A stretch of DNA of 64,000 nt. Source: Arachidicoccus soli. Its GTDB lineage: Bacteria > Bacteroidota > Bacteroidia > Chitinophagales > Chitinophagaceae. The stretch is from positions 806,001-870,000 of the forward strand of contig NZ_CP032489.1 in the NCBI RefSeq assembly GCF_003600625.1. The letters run 5' to 3'. The translations under genes and the position numbers were made by a program. Under the pieces are notes generated by a model, which worked only from the letters and a program-made list of their open reading frames with translations, was not told the origin of the DNA and searched no databases. Below, piece by piece: positions 63,128 through 64,000 of this stretch (the stretch's first letter is position 1; each line of letters starts with the position of its first letter).

Positions 63128-64000
63128 TTATATAATTGAGTTGATTGTTTCTTTTTTGATTGAATAAATTGTTGGAAGACCTACTTTTAACGCTAAAACT
63201 TTATCTATGCAATTAGGAATCTCATTTTGATAATGACTTATATAAATTAATGTAGTTGCTGTTTTCTCACAAATATCGTCGATCAATTTTACAAATGCTT
63301 CTGTCTGAAACTCATCTAATCCTTGACAAGGTTCATCTAAAATTAGCAAAGGAGGATTTTTTATCAATGCACGTATTAACAAAACCAGTCTTTGTATTCC
63401 AGAAGAGATTGATGATAGTCTATGTCTTGAAAGCTCCTGTAAATCCAATGCTTTTAACCATTGATGAATGTTCTCTGTTTGCGTTTCTTGCAATTTTTTA
63501 TACAAGCCCATTGTGTCGAAATACCCTGATGCTATTGCATCGAAACAAGAAATATTTTTATCAAAAAAAGCGAAAAGTTCTGGCGACATGAATCCGATAT
63601 TCTTTTTTATGTCCCAAATGCTTTCACCAGTTCCACGACGTTTGTCAAATAAATAAATTTCGTTCGCATAGGCTTGAGGGTTATCTCCGTATACCAAACT
63701 CAATAAGGTAGATTTCCCTGCACCATTATGACCTTTCAGCAACCAATGGTCTCCTTTTTTAACTTCCCAATTGATATTTTTCAAAATTGTTCTGTCGCCA
63801 TATTGTACGGAAAGGTTCTTCATTTTAACGGCAAATGAGAAACCAAAACTGTTTACTTTCAAAGGAAGGTTTGAACTATCGTAAAAAAATGTTTGATGCT
63901 GGTGCTGCACTGCAAAATTTTCTTTCTCCGTAAAATTTTTTTGTTTACCCTTCTCTAGTTCCAAAATATGAGTAACACAGTCTGGAAAATGATGATGCGC
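63128..64000 (-). CDS. Two-cassette ABC ATPase, C-terminal cassette (partial, runs off right edge)
   Basis: The frame is open through base 64000 (…CVTHILELEKGK…), the expected end of a first ABC cassette. The TTG at 63964 is therefore internal and the gene continues outside. The visible second cassette has Walker A GHNGAGKSTLL, Walker B LLILDEPCQGLD and a degenerate signature SSGIQRL in place of LSGGQ. This two-cassette arrangement, with KGDHWLLKGHNGAGKST and SSGIQRLVLLIRALIK, resembles ModF/PhrA-like proteins described as molybdate or photorepair ATPases; no permease is seen. The role is uncertain. Confidence 0.8.
   Translation of the reverse strand, partial: AHHHFPDCVTHILELEKGKQKNFTEKENFAVQHQHQTFFYDSSNLPLKVNSFGFSFAVKMKNLSVQYGDRTILKNINWEVKKGDHWLLKGHNGAGKSTLLSLVYGDNPQAYANEIYLFDKRRGTGESIWDIKKNIGFMSPELFAFFDKNISCFDAIASGYFDTMGLYKKLQETQTENIHQWLKALDLQELSRHRLSSISSGIQRLVLLIRALIKNPPLLILDEPCQGLDEFQTEAFVKLIDDICEKTATTLIYISHYQNEIPNCIDKVLALKVGLPTIYSIKKETINSII

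Noticed and set aside
1-64000. tRNA, rRNA, CRISPR arrays, insertion sequences, integrase or phage genes
   Set aside because: Looked for on both strands by eye; no cloverleaf with CCA-type end, no regular repeat-spacer array, no transposase or integrase motifs were found.

Overview
The window looks like a chromosomal segment of a low-GC member of the Bacteroidota, most likely a Chitinophagales/Chitinophagaceae-type soil or plant-associated bacterium. This is inferred from the SusC/SusD pairs, the GH-rich glycan utilisation locus, Bacteroidota-type promoter boxes (TTTG about 18 nt upstream of TAnnTTTG-like boxes), LspA/VanZ/LpxD proteins of Bacteroidota style, and a sensor built as propeller, Y_Y_Y and HTH. 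No tRNA, rRNA, CRISPR array, insertion sequence or prophage was seen.

Layout. 1-5373 is a histidine utilisation operon hutH-hutU-hutI-hutG (hutH cut by the left edge), followed by fumC and a terminator. 6990-10145 is a Mg2+ P-type ATPase (mgtA) behind a roughly 410-nt leader that holds a short acidic ORF. 10278-14873 (minus strand) carries lspA, a VanZ-like gene, a GabD-type aldehyde dehydrogenase, an LpxD-like acyltransferase and a phosphopantetheinyl transferase. The last of these is divergent from dcd across a palindromic promoter. 15714-21417 is a tandem pair of outer-membrane beta-barrel proteins with Gly/His-rich tails, followed by a pterin carbinolamine dehydratase, a UspA protein and a GH28. 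23687-25806 (minus) is a fluoride-resistance module: fluoride riboswitch, CLC-type antiporter, a broken small ORF and crcB.

25924-45136 is a large polysaccharide utilisation locus. One minus-strand series runs GH3, GH30, SusC, SusD, a surface glycan-binding lipoprotein with PKD-like repeats, GH16, GH30, GH16 and GH5-CBM. A membrane-anchored propeller/Y_Y_Y/HTH regulator is divergent from it. The enzyme set (GH16 plus two GH30 plus GH3 plus GH5) fits a mixed beta-1,3/beta-1,6-glucan such as laminarin or fungal cell-wall glucan. 45462-48219 is a compact unit: a lipoprotein resembling a group 1 truncated haemoglobin and a membrane-anchored HMA-like protein, divergent from an ECF sigma factor and its RskA-like anti-sigma factor.

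48380-64000 is mainly metabolic: an MBL hydrolase, DacB, IlvA, a radical SAM protein, a 2H phosphoesterase-like protein, an AhpD-like protein, then the branched-chain amino-acid operon ilvD-ilvB-ilvN-dinB-glyoxalase-ilvC, leuB, a methyltransferase and the end of a two-cassette ABC protein. The ilv operon is preceded by a clear attenuator: a 32-residue leader peptide with 15 Ile/Val/Leu residues, and mutually exclusive antiterminator and terminator hairpins.

The strongest regulatory discoveries are the ilv attenuator and the fluoride riboswitch, whose 3' end can mask the clc ribosome binding site. The most interesting less-described unit is the ECF sigma/anti-sigma locus next to the secreted globin-like lipoprotein.
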